From Luteococcus sp038433135 (GTDB lineage Bacteria; Actinomycetota; Actinomycetes; Propionibacteriales; Propionibacteriaceae), in NCBI RefSeq assembly GCF_038433135.1, contig NZ_JBCDMV010000002.1:62001-126000 (forward strand): a stretch of DNA of 64,000 nucleotides, given 5' to 3'. The notes below the pieces were generated by a model. It saw only the letters and a program-made list of their open reading frames with translations, made no database searches and was not told the DNA's origin. The translations under genes were made by a program, and so were the position numbers. Shown piece after piece: positions 25,585-34,703 of the stretch. Within the stretch, counting starts at the first letter, position 1; each line of letters opens with the position of its first letter.

Positions 25585-26334
25585 ATGGCGAACTCACCGT
25601 CGGGCGAATCGATGCTGGAACGGATCGTGCGCATCCTGGAGGCCCTCGACGGCAACACCCCGTCCCTGCCCGTGGCGGAGCTGGCGCGGCGCACCGGGCT
25701 GCCGTCCAGCACCACCTACCGGCTGGTGGATGAACTGATGGCCTCGGGGCTCTTGGACCGGGTGGGGCGCGAGGTGCAGGTGGGGCTGCGGCTGTGGGAG
25801 CTGACCACCCGGAGTTCGTCCGCCCTGGGCCTGCGCGAGGCGGCCCGGCCGCACCTGGATGACCTGCGACGGGTGCTGCGCGCGCACGCGCTGCTGGGGG
25901 TATTGGACCGGCACGACGTGCTCTACGTTGACCGGGCGCTGGCCCGTAGTTCGGCGGTCAACCTGGCCACGGTGGCGGGGCGGCTGCCCGCGCATGCCAG
26001 CTCCGCCGGGTTGGTGTTGATGGCCCATCAACCGTCGGCCGTCCAGGAAGCCTGGCTGGGGTCGCGGTTCACCCGCTACACCCCGAAGACGCCCACCGAC
26101 CCGACGCAGCTTCGTCGGGTGCTGGCCGCGGTGCGCCAGCAGGGGTATGCCGAGGCGGCGGGGCTGCTGGTGGGGCCCTCCACCGGGCTGGCGGTTCCAG
26201 TGGAGGGCCCCGACGGGCAAGTGATCGCCGGGCTGGGGATCGTCGTGCCGGTGGGGGAGACCGACGCGACCCGCACCGTTCCGGTGCTGCAGGCCGCGGC
26301 CCGGGGGATCACTGAGCGGATGCGGGCCGGCTGA
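25585..26334 (+). CDS. IclR-family transcriptional regulator
   Basis: A 249-residue IclR protein with winged helix in residues 8-65 (LPVAELARRTGLPSSTTYRLVDEL) and the effector domain (LPAHASSAGLVLMA; GLAVPVEGPDGQVIAGLGIVVPVG). ATG 25585 has a GAGGAGGG site. It forms an operon with the flavoprotein at 23842 and ends 10 bases before the convergent shikimate dehydrogenase gene. It is the best candidate to bind the twin palindromes at 23754 and 34704. Confidence 0.9.
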   Translation: MANSPSGESMLERIVRILEALDGNTPSLPVAELARRTGLPSSTTYRLVDELMASGLLDRVGREVQVGLRLWELTTRSSSALGLREAARPHLDDLRRVLRAHALLGVLDRHDVLYVDRALARSSAVNLATVAGRLPAHASSAGLVLMAHQPSAVQEAWLGSRFTRYTPKTPTDPTQLRRVLAAVRQQGYAEAAGLLVGPSTGLAVPVEGPDGQVIAGLGIVVPVGETDATRTVPVLQAAARGITERMRAG

Positions 26335-26344
26335 AGGTCTGGTC

Positions 26345-27196
26345 TCAGACCAGGCCGACGAGTTCGGCGGCCATCGCGTCGGCATCCGGCTCGTGGCCGG
26401 TGATCAGACGGAATGCGTCGACGGCCTGACCCACCGCCATCCCGCTGCCCGGCAGCACCCGGCAGCCCGCGGCCTCGGCATCCAGGATCAACCGGGTGCG
26501 CAGCGGTCGGTAGACCACGTCGGAGACCCACAGGCCGGGGTGCAGGGCGGCGGTGTCGAAGGGGGTCCCCGGGAGCTTGGCGGAACCGACGGGCGTGCAG
26601 TTCACCACACCGCTGGCCCGCGCCAGCAGCTCGGCCACCTCGCCGGGAGCGGCGGCCCGCACATCACCCCCAGTGGTGGCGGCGGTGCGCTCGGCCAGCG
26701 CCTGCGCCCGAACCGGGTCCACATCCACGATCACCAGTTGCCGGGCGCCCAGCCCCACGAGGGCATGGGCGACCGCGGAGCCCGCTCCACCAGCCCCCAT
26801 CTGTACCACCAGATCCATCGGGGCATCGGGCAGGCCGCGTCGGAAACCGGCGGCATAACCCGTCGCGTCGGTGTTGTGCCCGACGGCGCCTTCGGCGGTG
26901 AAGACGACGGTGTTCACCGCGCCGATCGCCTCGGCCTCCGGTGACAGGGCGTCCAGCTCGGCCATCACCACCTGCTTCACCGGGTAGGTGATGTTCAGCC
27001 CGTCATAGCCCGCCAGCTGGGCGGCACGCACCAGCTCACCCACCCGCTCCGGGGTGATGCCCCGCTCGTCCAGATCGAGCAGCCGGTAGACATAGTGGAA
27101 GCCCTGCCGCTCGCCCTCGGACTCATGCAGGTGGGGGGTCATCGACGGGCCGATCCCCAGCCCGATCAGGCCGGCGAGCTTGCTGGTGGTGGTCAT
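26345..27196 (-). CDS. Quinate/shikimate dehydrogenase (AroE family)
   Basis: A 283-residue AroE-fold enzyme. The substrate segment GIGPSMTPHLHESEGERQG (residues 14-32) is of the catabolic quinate/shikimate type; biosynthetic AroE usually has SxSxxxHN here. The catalytic lysine is in NITYPVKQ and the Asp in HNTDATGY; the Rossmann motif is MGAGGAGSAV. It would oxidise quinate or shikimate to the 3-dehydro forms with NAD+. Its start overlaps the stop of the upstream flavoprotein (ATGA), placing it last in the operon led by the MHS importer. Biosynthetic use is possible but less likely. Confidence 0.88.
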   Translation of the reverse strand: MTTTSKLAGLIGLGIGPSMTPHLHESEGERQGFHYVYRLLDLDERGITPERVGELVRAAQLAGYDGLNITYPVKQVVMAELDALSPEAEAIGAVNTVVFTAEGAVGHNTDATGYAAGFRRGLPDAPMDLVVQMGAGGAGSAVAHALVGLGARQLVIVDVDPVRAQALAERTAATTGGDVRAAAPGEVAELLARASGVVNCTPVGSAKLPGTPFDTAALHPGLWVSDVVYRPLRTRLILDAEAAGCRVLPGSGMAVGQAVDAFRLITGHEPDADAMAAELVGLV

Positions 27197-28983
27197 GACC
27201 TTCCTCCGGTCTGGGATTGCTCAGTTGGGTCGTCGACACCGGCGGCATGCAGCGCGGCAAGCCAGCCGAAGGTGAGCCCGGCGCCCACCTGGGCCCCGGC
27301 TCCGGGGTACTCGGAGCCCATCGGGCTGGCGGCGTCATTGCCCGCCGCGTACAGCCCGGGGATTGGCTGGTCCTGCTCGTCGAGCACCTGGGCCCGGCCG
27401 TTGGTGCGAATGCCGAAGGCCGTCGCCAGCGGCGTGGGCACCACCGCGATGGCGTAGAAGGGTGCCTTGGAGACCGGGCCGATGTTCGGGTTCGGTTCAT
27501 GCTCCGGGTCCCCGGCCACCCGGCCGAAGAGCAGTTCGCCCTTGCCGAAGTCCTCGTCCTTCCCTGTGGCGGCAAAACCATTCCAGCGTTCGACGGTGGC
27601 CTCCAGCCCATCGGCATCCACACCGATGCTCTCCGCCAACTCCCGCAGCGTCCGACCGCGATGCAGGTAGCCCTGCCGGATGTAGCCCTCCAGCAGCTTC
27701 TGCGGCAGTCGCGGGGTGACCACCATGCCCAGCCCGTAGCGGGACAGGGCCCGGGAATCCACCACCAACCAGGCCGGGATGGTGGGCACCGTCTGGTGCG
27801 ACTCGTACATGGCCCGGACGAAGCGGTGGTAGGAGACGGACTCATCGACGAAGCGTTGCCCGGCGCTGTTGACCGCGATCAGGCCCGGCTTGGCCCGGTC
27901 CCAGATGTGCGGGAAGACGGCGGTGGACCCGTCCGCGCGGGTGCCGATCGAGCTGGGGAACCACAGGGCATTCTCGCCATTGTCCGTTCCCGACGAGGCA
28001 CCGACGGCGGTGGCCAGCCGCATGGTGTCGCCCGTGGCACCCTCGCAGGCACGGCTGAACTGCGGCGTGGGCTGCGGGAGGTACTGCGCGCGCAGCTCGG
28101 GGCTCTGGGCAAAGCCACCCGCGGCCAGCACGACGCCACGTTCGGCGTGGATGCGCAGAACCCGGCCCTGGTGCTCGACGACGGCCCCGGTGACCCGGCC
28201 CTGCTCGTCGCGGATCAGCTCGGTGGTGCGGGCATTGCGCCACACCTCACCGTCGCGCTGCAGGAACTTGTGGTACAAACGCGCCACCAGCCCATTGCCC
28301 ATCACGAGCCGGGTGCCGCGTGGGTAACGGGTCAGGTCAGCCGCCCAGCGCACGCCCAGCCCCAGCGCCGTCGCGGCTCCTCGGGCGGTGCGGCCCGGCT
28401 TGCCGGTGAACATGCCCAGCAGCTTCGACACTTCCGGCCGGCGCACCATCAGCGTCCCGCCAAAGAGCGCGAATTCCGGGACGGGGCGGCGGACGTGGCG
28501 GAAGTTCACCGGGCCCAGCAGCCGCCCGTCGAAGGGTTCGGGTTCAAGCGCCCGGCCGGTCTGTCCCGTCTCGGGTAGTTCGGAGTGGTAGTCGACGACG
28601 GACGGGGACGGCAGGAAGCGCACGCCCAGGCCGGCCAGGTGCTCCAACATCCGGGGGGCATTGTCCATATAGGCCTGCCGCAGTTCCCGCGGAGACTTGT
28701 CGCCGATCAGGGTGTCCAGGTAGCGGGTGGCGCGTTCGGCATCGTCGGTATTGCCGGCCTCGCGCTGGAAGCGATTGTTCGGCACCCAGCAGGTACCCGC
28801 CGAGTAGGCGGTGGTGCCGCCGATCCAGTCGGTCTTCTCCAGGGTCAGCACCCGCAGCCCGGCGGCTGCGGCGGTCAGCGACGCGGACAGCCCAGCGGCG
28901 CCGGTGCCCAGCACGAGCAGGTCGACGCTCCGGTCCCAGACGGGCGCATCGGCAACGGATGAGGCTGTGGCCGGGGTGATCAT
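27193..28983 (-). CDS. FAD-dependent dehydrogenase, 3-ketosteroid dehydrogenase-like
   Basis: A 596-residue FAD_binding_2 flavoprotein. DLLVLGTGAAGLSASL (residues 20-35), WIGGTTAYSAGTCWVPNN, VLAAGGFAQSPELR and MGSEYPGAGAQVGAGLTFG, the last matching the Tyr/Gly active-site block of ketosteroid delta1-dehydrogenases. It is probably a desaturase of an alicyclic keto acid. ATG 28983 overlaps the stop of the TIM-barrel gene and its own stop overlaps the AroE-like start, so four genes are translationally linked. It is clearly a paralogue of the genes at 29779 and 23842. Confidence 0.82.
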   Translation of the reverse strand: MITPATASSVADAPVWDRSVDLLVLGTGAAGLSASLTAAAAGLRVLTLEKTDWIGGTTAYSAGTCWVPNNRFQREAGNTDDAERATRYLDTLIGDKSPRELRQAYMDNAPRMLEHLAGLGVRFLPSPSVVDYHSELPETGQTGRALEPEPFDGRLLGPVNFRHVRRPVPEFALFGGTLMVRRPEVSKLLGMFTGKPGRTARGAATALGLGVRWAADLTRYPRGTRLVMGNGLVARLYHKFLQRDGEVWRNARTTELIRDEQGRVTGAVVEHQGRVLRIHAERGVVLAAGGFAQSPELRAQYLPQPTPQFSRACEGATGDTMRLATAVGASSGTDNGENALWFPSSIGTRADGSTAVFPHIWDRAKPGLIAVNSAGQRFVDESVSYHRFVRAMYESHQTVPTIPAWLVVDSRALSRYGLGMVVTPRLPQKLLEGYIRQGYLHRGRTLRELAESIGVDADGLEATVERWNGFAATGKDEDFGKGELLFGRVAGDPEHEPNPNIGPVSKAPFYAIAVVPTPLATAFGIRTNGRAQVLDEQDQPIPGLYAAGNDAASPMGSEYPGAGAQVGAGLTFGWLAALHAAGVDDPTEQSQTGGRS

Positions 28984-29786
28984 CGTGCCAGCACCTCCCG
29001 GGCCGCCTGCAGCAGACGGCGCGCGAAGGGCCCGTCGCCGAGCTCCTCCCGCAACGGGTTGGGCACCTCGACGCTGATCGGCGCGGTGGCGGGGAAGGCG
29101 CTCAGGAAGGCCGTGAAGTCGACATCGCCGTCGCCGGGAACCAGCCGCTCGGCCCGGGACTCGTGCAGGCGTCCGGCCAGGTCCTCGGGGGCAGCGGCCC
29201 GGGCGTCGCAGATCTGCACCAGCGGCGAGAGATCGGCGGCGGTTCGGGCATCGGCCACGGTGCCCTGCGCCCGCTGGAAGTGCAGCGCGTCGGGCAGCAC
29301 CCAGCAACCCGCGGCCCGGGCCAGTTCCGCCGCCTGCGGCAGGGTGGAAACGGCCTGGTAGGAGATGGCCTCCAGGGTCGGGGTGATCCCGAAGGGGCGG
29401 GCATTGTCGGTGAAGGCCTGCAGGGTGTGCAGCAGCCGCTGTTGGTCGGTGTCGCTGGCGGCGACGGTGAAGGTGCTGGCGCCCAGATTGGCCCCCGCTT
29501 CCAGAGCAGGCAACCAGGTCTCCCGGGTGAGGGTGCCGTCCAGCACCAGGAATTCCACGTCGCGCACCCGCAGGCCGGTGGCTCGCAGCGCGTCCAGCGT
29601 GCGTCGGGCATCCGGCGACCCCGGGGTGAGATCGGTGAACTTCTCCGTGGCGGTGACCGGCGCGACGCGGATGCCGACGAAGTCGTAGCCCGCGGCCGCG
29701 GCGGTCTCCACCAGGTCGGCCGGGTGCGCGCCCAGCAGCGAGAGCGGGGCCAGCCCGATCGGGTGGTTGCAGGCGGGTTCAGTCAT
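28980..29786 (-). CDS. Sugar-phosphate isomerase/epimerase-like TIM-barrel protein
   Basis: A 268-residue AP-endonuclease-2/xylose-isomerase-like barrel. Metal-ligand positions of this fold are suggested by EFLVLDG (about 79-85), TLEAISY (about 139), PDALHFQR, QICDARA and the late ISVEVPN. Bacterial 3-dehydroshikimate dehydratases (AsbF/QsuB type) share this fold, and the gene sits in the same operon as a quinate/shikimate dehydrogenase, so conversion of 3-dehydroshikimate to PCA is a real possibility. It could equally be an epimerase or hydrolase for another cyclic acid. ATG 29786 overlaps the preceding gene by eight bases. Confidence 0.72.
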   Translation of the reverse strand: MTEPACNHPIGLAPLSLLGAHPADLVETAAAAGYDFVGIRVAPVTATEKFTDLTPGSPDARRTLDALRATGLRVRDVEFLVLDGTLTRETWLPALEAGANLGASTFTVAASDTDQQRLLHTLQAFTDNARPFGITPTLEAISYQAVSTLPQAAELARAAGCWVLPDALHFQRAQGTVADARTAADLSPLVQICDARAAAPEDLAGRLHESRAERLVPGDGDVDFTAFLSAFPATAPISVEVPNPLREELGDGPFARRLLQAAREVLAR

Positions 29787-31566
29787 GGTTCTTCTCCTGG
29801 GTGCGGGCGGCCAGCCGGTGGAGCAGCTGTCCGCGGTAGTCCGGGCCGGGGGCGGGGCTGCCGTCGTCCTCATAGGTGGCGGTGGTGCCGGCGAGCTCAC
29901 GGCCCACCAGATAGCCAAAGGTCATGGCCGGGCCCAGGTTCACGCCGCCCGACGGGTAGTGGCCGCCCATCACGGACGCCATGTCATTGCCGGCGACGAA
30001 GAGCCCGTCGACGGTGCTGCCATCGCGGCGCAGCACCCGGGCCGCGGCATCCACCGCGATCCCGGCGAAGGTGCCGAAGGATCCGGGCAGCACCTTGACC
30101 GCGTAGTAGGGGCCCCTGCCGAGCGGTGCCAGGGTCGGGTTGGGCGTGACCTCGGGGTCCCCGCCGTAGCGGTTGAAGGGGGTCTCGCCGCGGCCGAAGT
30201 CGGGGTCGATTCCCTGTCTGGCATTGGCATTGAAGGTCTCGACGGTTTCGACCAGTCCGGCCTCGTCGATGCCGCACTGGCGGGCCAGCTCGGGCAGGGT
30301 GGCGGCCTTCTTCAGGTATCCCAACGCGCGGTAGGGGAAGACGGGCAACGGCCGGGGCTTGGCGAAGCCAAGCATGTAGTGCCGCAATACGTGGTGGTCG
30401 CAGATCAGCCAGGACTCCACCGGGTCGCCCTCCGGCACGGCGTCCACCATGCCCTGGACGTAGTCGAAGTAGCCGTTGGCCTCATTCACGAAGCGCTTGC
30501 CATTGGCCAGGACGCCGATCACGCCCGGTTTGGCCCGGTCGGCAATGTGCGGGAAGACTCCCTGGTGCCCGCCCGGGAAGTCCACCAGCGAGACCGGGCA
30601 CCACGCGGCGGGGCTGAACCCCGAGTCGTCCAGGTAGCCGCCCACCTGCTCCGCCAGCCGCAGCCCGGCGCCATCGCAGGTCTCGGGGGCCAAGGTCCAG
30701 TGTTCCCGGCCAGTCGGGGTGCGAGGGAAGGTGTGGCGACGCAGCTCCGGGTTGGCCGGGTAGCCGCCGGTGGCCAGCACCACACCTCGGGAGGCGGTGA
30801 GCGTCTCGCGCTTCCCATCATGCTCCACCACGACCCCGGTCACCCGTCCGTCGTGCTCGACGAGCTCGGTGGCGCCGGTGCCGGTGCGCACCTCGACGCC
30901 GAGGTCATCGGCGGCCTGCAGCAGCCGTCCGACCAGGGCGACGCCGTTGACCATCTGCATGTTGCGGCGGTGCACCAACAGGTCGAAGGCATGGGTGGCG
31001 GTGCGGCGGGCCGCGTGCAGGAAGCTGCTGGGCTTCTTCAGGGCGGTCAGGAATTTGCCCAGATCCGCGCCCGCCATGATGCCCATGCCGACGAAGCTGG
31101 TCATGTAGAACTGATGTGCCAGCCGGGCCCGAACCTCCGGCTTCAGGGCGGTGCCGTAGAAGGGCGACGCGGCAACCGAACGGTGGCCGGTGCCGGCGCC
31201 GGGCAGCTTGCCGTAGATGTCGTTGATCTTGTTGCCGGGGGTGAACTTCAGCGGCGTGAGGTTGTGGAAGAAACCGACCATGTGACCGGTGTTCTCCAGG
31301 AAGGCCTCGACCCTCTCCTCGTCGTAGTCAACGCCCAGCACGCCGCGCAGGTAGGTGCGGAAGTCATCCCTCGGTTCGTCGACGCCGTCAGCCTTGGCCA
31401 GCGGGTTGCCGGGGGTCCACATCCAGCCGCCGGAGCGGGCGGTGGCACCGCCGCAGACCCCGGCCTTCTCCACCACCAGGACGGACAAGCCGTGGTGGGC
31501 GGCGGTGACGGCGGCGGCCAGGCCACCTGCCCCGCTGCCGATCACGATCACGTCGTGGTTGCTCAT
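29779..31566 (-). CDS. FAD-dependent dehydrogenase, 3-ketosteroid dehydrogenase-like
   Basis: A 595-residue FAD_binding_2 flavoprotein with DVIVIGSGAGGLAAAV at residues 5-20, GGATARSGGWMWTPGN, LATGGYPANPELRR and MGGHYPSGGVNLGPAMTFGYL. The Tyr-Pro-x-x-Gly and GPAMTFGY block is the ketosteroid-dehydrogenase active-site signature. ATG 31566 follows GGAGGG. It is second in the operon after the MHS importer. Together with the 27193 paralogue it could carry out successive desaturations leading to an aromatic ring; this is inference. Confidence 0.82.
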   Translation of the reverse strand: MSNHDVIVIGSGAGGLAAAVTAAHHGLSVLVVEKAGVCGGATARSGGWMWTPGNPLAKADGVDEPRDDFRTYLRGVLGVDYDEERVEAFLENTGHMVGFFHNLTPLKFTPGNKINDIYGKLPGAGTGHRSVAASPFYGTALKPEVRARLAHQFYMTSFVGMGIMAGADLGKFLTALKKPSSFLHAARRTATHAFDLLVHRRNMQMVNGVALVGRLLQAADDLGVEVRTGTGATELVEHDGRVTGVVVEHDGKRETLTASRGVVLATGGYPANPELRRHTFPRTPTGREHWTLAPETCDGAGLRLAEQVGGYLDDSGFSPAAWCPVSLVDFPGGHQGVFPHIADRAKPGVIGVLANGKRFVNEANGYFDYVQGMVDAVPEGDPVESWLICDHHVLRHYMLGFAKPRPLPVFPYRALGYLKKAATLPELARQCGIDEAGLVETVETFNANARQGIDPDFGRGETPFNRYGGDPEVTPNPTLAPLGRGPYYAVKVLPGSFGTFAGIAVDAAARVLRRDGSTVDGLFVAGNDMASVMGGHYPSGGVNLGPAMTFGYLVGRELAGTTATYEDDGSPAPGPDYRGQLLHRLAARTQEKNHD

Positions 31567-31628
31567 GCTCCCTCCAGATCCAGGGCGACGGCCGCTCACC
31601 AGCGGCGCTCGATGATCGCGGATTGCCA

Positions 31629-32981
31629 TCACTCGGCCTTCTGGTGCTTGCCCAGGTGTTCGGTGGGCGTCCGGTAGGTCTCGCGGGCGGTGAAGGCGCC
31701 GATGGCGGCGATCAGGCAGACGACCGTGACGATCCAGGCCGCGGGCTGCCAGTGGGTCTTGTCATTGCCCACCAGGCTGGACGCCAGCGACGGGGCGAAG
31801 CCGCTGACCACCAGCGCAAACTGCAGGCCGACGGCCATGCCGGTGTATCGCACCTTGGTGGAGAACATCTCGGTGAAGAAAGCCGGGTAGATGCCGTTCG
31901 GCATCGAGTAGAAGATGCCCACCATCACCACACCGGCCAGGAAGACAAGCGGGATGTTCCCGGTGGAGATGCTCAGGAAGTAGAGCCAGATCATCGGGAT
32001 GATGCCCAAGGCGCCAATGATGAAGATCGGTCGTCGACCCCAGCGGTCGGCGGCCAGGGCGGCGAAGGTCTGGCCGAAGAGCGCCACCACATTCGAGGCA
32101 ATGGCGATCCACAGCATGGTGGTGCGGCTGATGCCTGCCACTTGCGAACCATAGGCCAAGCCGAAGACCTGCATCATCGTGTTGGTGGTGGTGAACAGGC
32201 CGCAGGCGGTCAGCCGCAGGATGTCGCGCCAGTGGTCGCGGAAGGCACCGAGCACGGGAAGGACGTGGTCCGTCTCCTCGCGGACGTCCTCCTCGAAGAT
32301 CTCCGGCTCCTCCAGGGTGCGTCGCACGAAGAAGGCCACCACCAGCACCAGAACCGAGCTGAGGAAGGGAATTCGCCAGCCCCAGTGCAACAGCTGCTCG
32401 TCCGGCATCGCCGCGACCGGGATGAAGACCAATGAGGCGAGGATGAAACCGAAGGCGATCCCGTTCATGGTCCAGGAGCCCAGGAACGCCCGGCGGTGGG
32501 CGGGGGCATGCTCGATGGTGAGCGTCGAGGCACCTGCGGTCTCGCCGCCGGCGGAGAAGCCCTGCACCAGGCGGCAGAGCACCAGGATGGTCGGCGCCAG
32601 CCAGCCGTGCCCGGTGTGCTGCTCGAACCAGGCGTAGCTGGGGATGAAGCCGATGGCGATGGTGCCGAAACCCATCAGGAGCAGGCAGACCACCAACATG
32701 TTTTTGCGGCCGATCTTGTCCCCGAAGTGGCCCAGCACCAGCGCGCCGATCGGGCGGGCGATGTAGGCGACGCCGAAGGTGGCCAGCGAGGCGACCGTGG
32801 CCACGGCAGGGTTCCCGGCCGGGAAGAAGATCTTGCTGAAGACCAGGGAAGCGGCCGTCGCGTAGATGAAGAAGTCGTAGTATTCGAGTGTTCCGCCAAG
32901 GAAGCTCGCGACCGCGGCCTTGCGGGCCATCGGGGTGATGGTCGCCTCTGGGGCGGCCGGGTGGATTGCTGCGTGGGTCAT
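31629..32981 (-). CDS. MFS transporter, metabolite:H+ symporter (MHS) family
   Basis: A 450-residue importer with 12 predicted membrane segments. ASFLGGTLEYYDFFIYATAA in helix 1, GHFGDKIGRKNML after helix 2 and CRLVQGFSAGGETAGA are typical of MHS members such as ShiA (shikimate), ProP and KgtP. With a quinate/shikimate dehydrogenase in the same operon, a hydroxylated cyclic acid is the likely cargo. ATG 32981 is used; open frame upstream overlaps the intergenic region and LysR end. A candidate operator lies 29 bases before the start. Confidence 0.9.
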   Translation of the reverse strand: MTHAAIHPAAPEATITPMARKAAVASFLGGTLEYYDFFIYATAASLVFSKIFFPAGNPAVATVASLATFGVAYIARPIGALVLGHFGDKIGRKNMLVVCLLLMGFGTIAIGFIPSYAWFEQHTGHGWLAPTILVLCRLVQGFSAGGETAGASTLTIEHAPAHRRAFLGSWTMNGIAFGFILASLVFIPVAAMPDEQLLHWGWRIPFLSSVLVLVVAFFVRRTLEEPEIFEEDVREETDHVLPVLGAFRDHWRDILRLTACGLFTTTNTMMQVFGLAYGSQVAGISRTTMLWIAIASNVVALFGQTFAALAADRWGRRPIFIIGALGIIPMIWLYFLSISTGNIPLVFLAGVVMVGIFYSMPNGIYPAFFTEMFSTKVRYTGMAVGLQFALVVSGFAPSLASSLVGNDKTHWQPAAWIVTVVCLIAAIGAFTARETYRTPTEHLGKHQKAE

Positions 32982-33009
32982 CGGGACTCGTTCCTCGTTG
33001 AATGTCCTT

Positions 33010-33024
33010 TGGGTTGCTGACCCA
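33010..33024. promoter_or_regulatory. Candidate LysR site upstream of the MHS importer
   Basis: TGGGTTGCTGACCCA is a perfect 5-5-5 inverted repeat in the 79-base gap between the LysR gene and the importer it probably controls. Length and position fit a regulator site; a short GC-rich palindrome like this can occur by chance. Confidence 0.35.
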
Positions 33025-33060
33025 GCCATTGTTCGGTCGAGGATTACCCCAAGTCCAGCT

Positions 33061-33987
33061 CTAAATTTCTCTCTCAGTATGTCGCATTTCAACGTAATCT
33101 TCGTCGAAGAGCTCCTCGGCGAGCTCGGTGACGGTGCGGGCAGCGGGGCTCAGTCGGTCGGGGGCCCAAGCCAAGGCACTGCCCAGCAGGATCACCTCTT
33201 CGATGGGGCGGTAGTCGACGCCGTAGGGCAGCAGCTCGCTCATGGCGCTGGGAAGCAAGGCCACGCCGACCCCCGCGGCGCACAGGGCCAGCACCACTTG
33301 GGTGTCGTTTGCCTCCTGCACCACCCGGGGGCGAAAACCCGCCTGCTGGCAGGCCTGCAGGGTGGCGTCGCGGACGGAGGAGCCGGAGTCCCAACGGGCC
33401 ATGATGAAGGCCTCGTCGCGCAGTGCGCGTAGGGGGATGACGTCGGGGTGGGCCGTCAACAGGCGGTGGCCCTGGGGCATGACCACCCCCAACGGTTCCT
33501 CCATCACGGTCATCACCGTGATGCCGTCCTCGTTGACGGGGAGCCCGACGAAGGCGATGTCGGCCGCTCCCCGGCGCAGCTGTTGCAGGGCACCCACTGT
33601 CATGTAGCCGCCGGCCAGATGCAACTTGATGTCCGGATAGCGGTGACGAACTGCATGGGCCAGGATCGGCAAGGTCCGGTGGTTGACCGCACCTGCAAAG
33701 GCCAGGGTGACCGAACCGTAGGTGCCCGGGACGGCCTGGCGTGCAGCAGCTCGCGAGTCCTCCATCTGGTTCAGGATCGCCCGGGCATGCGGCAGGAAGG
33801 CACGGCCACTGGCGGTGAGGGTGACCGTGCGGGTGGTGCGCTCGAAGAGTCGGACATCCAGCTCCTTCTCCAGCTTGCGGATCGTCTGACTCAGCGGTGA
33901 GGCTGACTGGTGCAGCCGATCGGCCGCCCGCCCGAAGTGCAATTCCTCCGCGACGACCACGAAGGCTTCCAGTTCTCGCTGGTCCAT
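33061..33987 (-). CDS. LysR-family transcriptional regulator
   Basis: A 308-residue regulator with N-terminal HTH (FGRAADRLHQSASPLSQTIRKLEKEL, residues 18-43) and a typical effector domain (GAADIAFVGLP; CAAGVGVALLPSAM). The subgroup resembles BenM/CatM-type regulators of aromatic and dicarboxylic acid pathways. It lies just upstream of, and in the same direction as, the importer-flavoprotein-AroE operon rather than divergent from it. ATG 33987 is four bases below the stop of the upstream nucleotidyltransferase-like gene. Confidence 0.9.
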   Translation of the reverse strand: MDQRELEAFVVVAEELHFGRAADRLHQSASPLSQTIRKLEKELDVRLFERTTRTVTLTASGRAFLPHARAILNQMEDSRAAARQAVPGTYGSVTLAFAGAVNHRTLPILAHAVRHRYPDIKLHLAGGYMTVGALQQLRRGAADIAFVGLPVNEDGITVMTVMEEPLGVVMPQGHRLLTAHPDVIPLRALRDEAFIMARWDSGSSVRDATLQACQQAGFRPRVVQEANDTQVVLALCAAGVGVALLPSAMSELLPYGVDYRPIEEVILLGSALAWAPDRLSPAARTVTELAEELFDEDYVEMRHTEREI

Positions 33988-33991
33988 TGGC

Positions 33992-34645
33992 CTACCGGAC
34001 GGCCGGTCGGTTCCAGCTCGCCTTGGCCGGGGCGAAGGGGCTGCGCATGTGGATCGCCCAGCTGGAATGCGGGTGTATTCGCAGCAACGCCGTCTCCAGC
34101 CAGGAGCGTTGACGATCCGTGAGTGTGGGCAGGACGGCTGCCAGATCCGCGTCGTCGCGGGGATTGGGGCGCAACGCCTTCCACAGCAACTGCACCTCGG
34201 GCGCTCCGGTGGGGATCCCGTCGATGTCGATGGTCGCCTTGTCCCATGGCATCTGCAGGCGCGGATCTCGCCGATACAGCCAGGCCTTCGGGGCTCCATC
34301 CTCCACATGCAGCTCGGCCACCCAGGCGCCGTTCTCGTGCCACAGGGCTCGCTGCAGGTCGGCGTCGTCAGGCACGTCGGCCAGCGGCAGAAGGGCCCCG
34401 TCCAGATCAGCCCAGACGGTCACCCCATCGGGCAGGGAGACGCACAGCGGCCGTAGGTCGCCAGCGGCGGTACTCAGGTCAAGATCCTGGCGATCGGACT
34501 CCTGGTGCAGGTGAAGATCCACCGCAGAACCGCCGCTCACCCACCAGCGGGCTTGGCATCCGGCAAGACGCTCCGCGGCCTGGCGCGGAGTCCATGGCCG
34601 CCACGGGGTGTCGGCGGAGGGTGGCAGGTCGGCTCTCTGGTCCAT
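33992..34645 (-). CDS. Nucleotidyltransferase-fold protein (ANT-like)
   Basis: A 217-residue protein whose N-terminal third carries a nucleotidyltransferase-like core: WWVSGGSAVDLHLHQESDRQDLDLS (about residues 34-58), with GGS and paired acidic residues as in the aminoglycoside nucleotidyltransferase-like domain. Later segments (DGVTVWADLDGALLPL; PEVQLLWKAL) fit related uncharacterised proteins. Such proteins are common in actinobacteria and most are not resistance enzymes. ATG 34645 is chosen as the first Met before conserved sequence. It is tightly linked to the LysR gene but shows no evident pathway role. Confidence 0.65.
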   Translation of the reverse strand: MDQRADLPPSADTPWRPWTPRQAAERLAGCQARWWVSGGSAVDLHLHQESDRQDLDLSTAAGDLRPLCVSLPDGVTVWADLDGALLPLADVPDDADLQRALWHENGAWVAELHVEDGAPKAWLYRRDPRLQMPWDKATIDIDGIPTGAPEVQLLWKALRPNPRDDADLAAVLPTLTDRQRSWLETALLRIHPHSSWAIHMRSPFAPAKASWNRPAVR

Positions 34646-34703
34646 GGCTGCATCTTGCCACTCGGCTGAAAGGGGGAATGGCGCGACCGCGTAGACGTGA
34701 CGA

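Noticed and set aside
26345..27196. Biosynthetic shikimate dehydrogenase aroE
   Set aside because: Its substrate segment is of the quinate/shikimate catabolic type and it is coupled to flavoprotein genes rather than to aro genes.
23842..31566. Steroid degradation cluster
   Set aside because: The flavoproteins look like ketosteroid dehydrogenases, but no Kst, Hsa or Mce-type genes are present; context is aromatic and alicyclic acids.
33992..34645. Aminoglycoside resistance gene
   Set aside because: Only the nucleotidyltransferase core is recognisable; such proteins are widespread and mostly unrelated to resistance.
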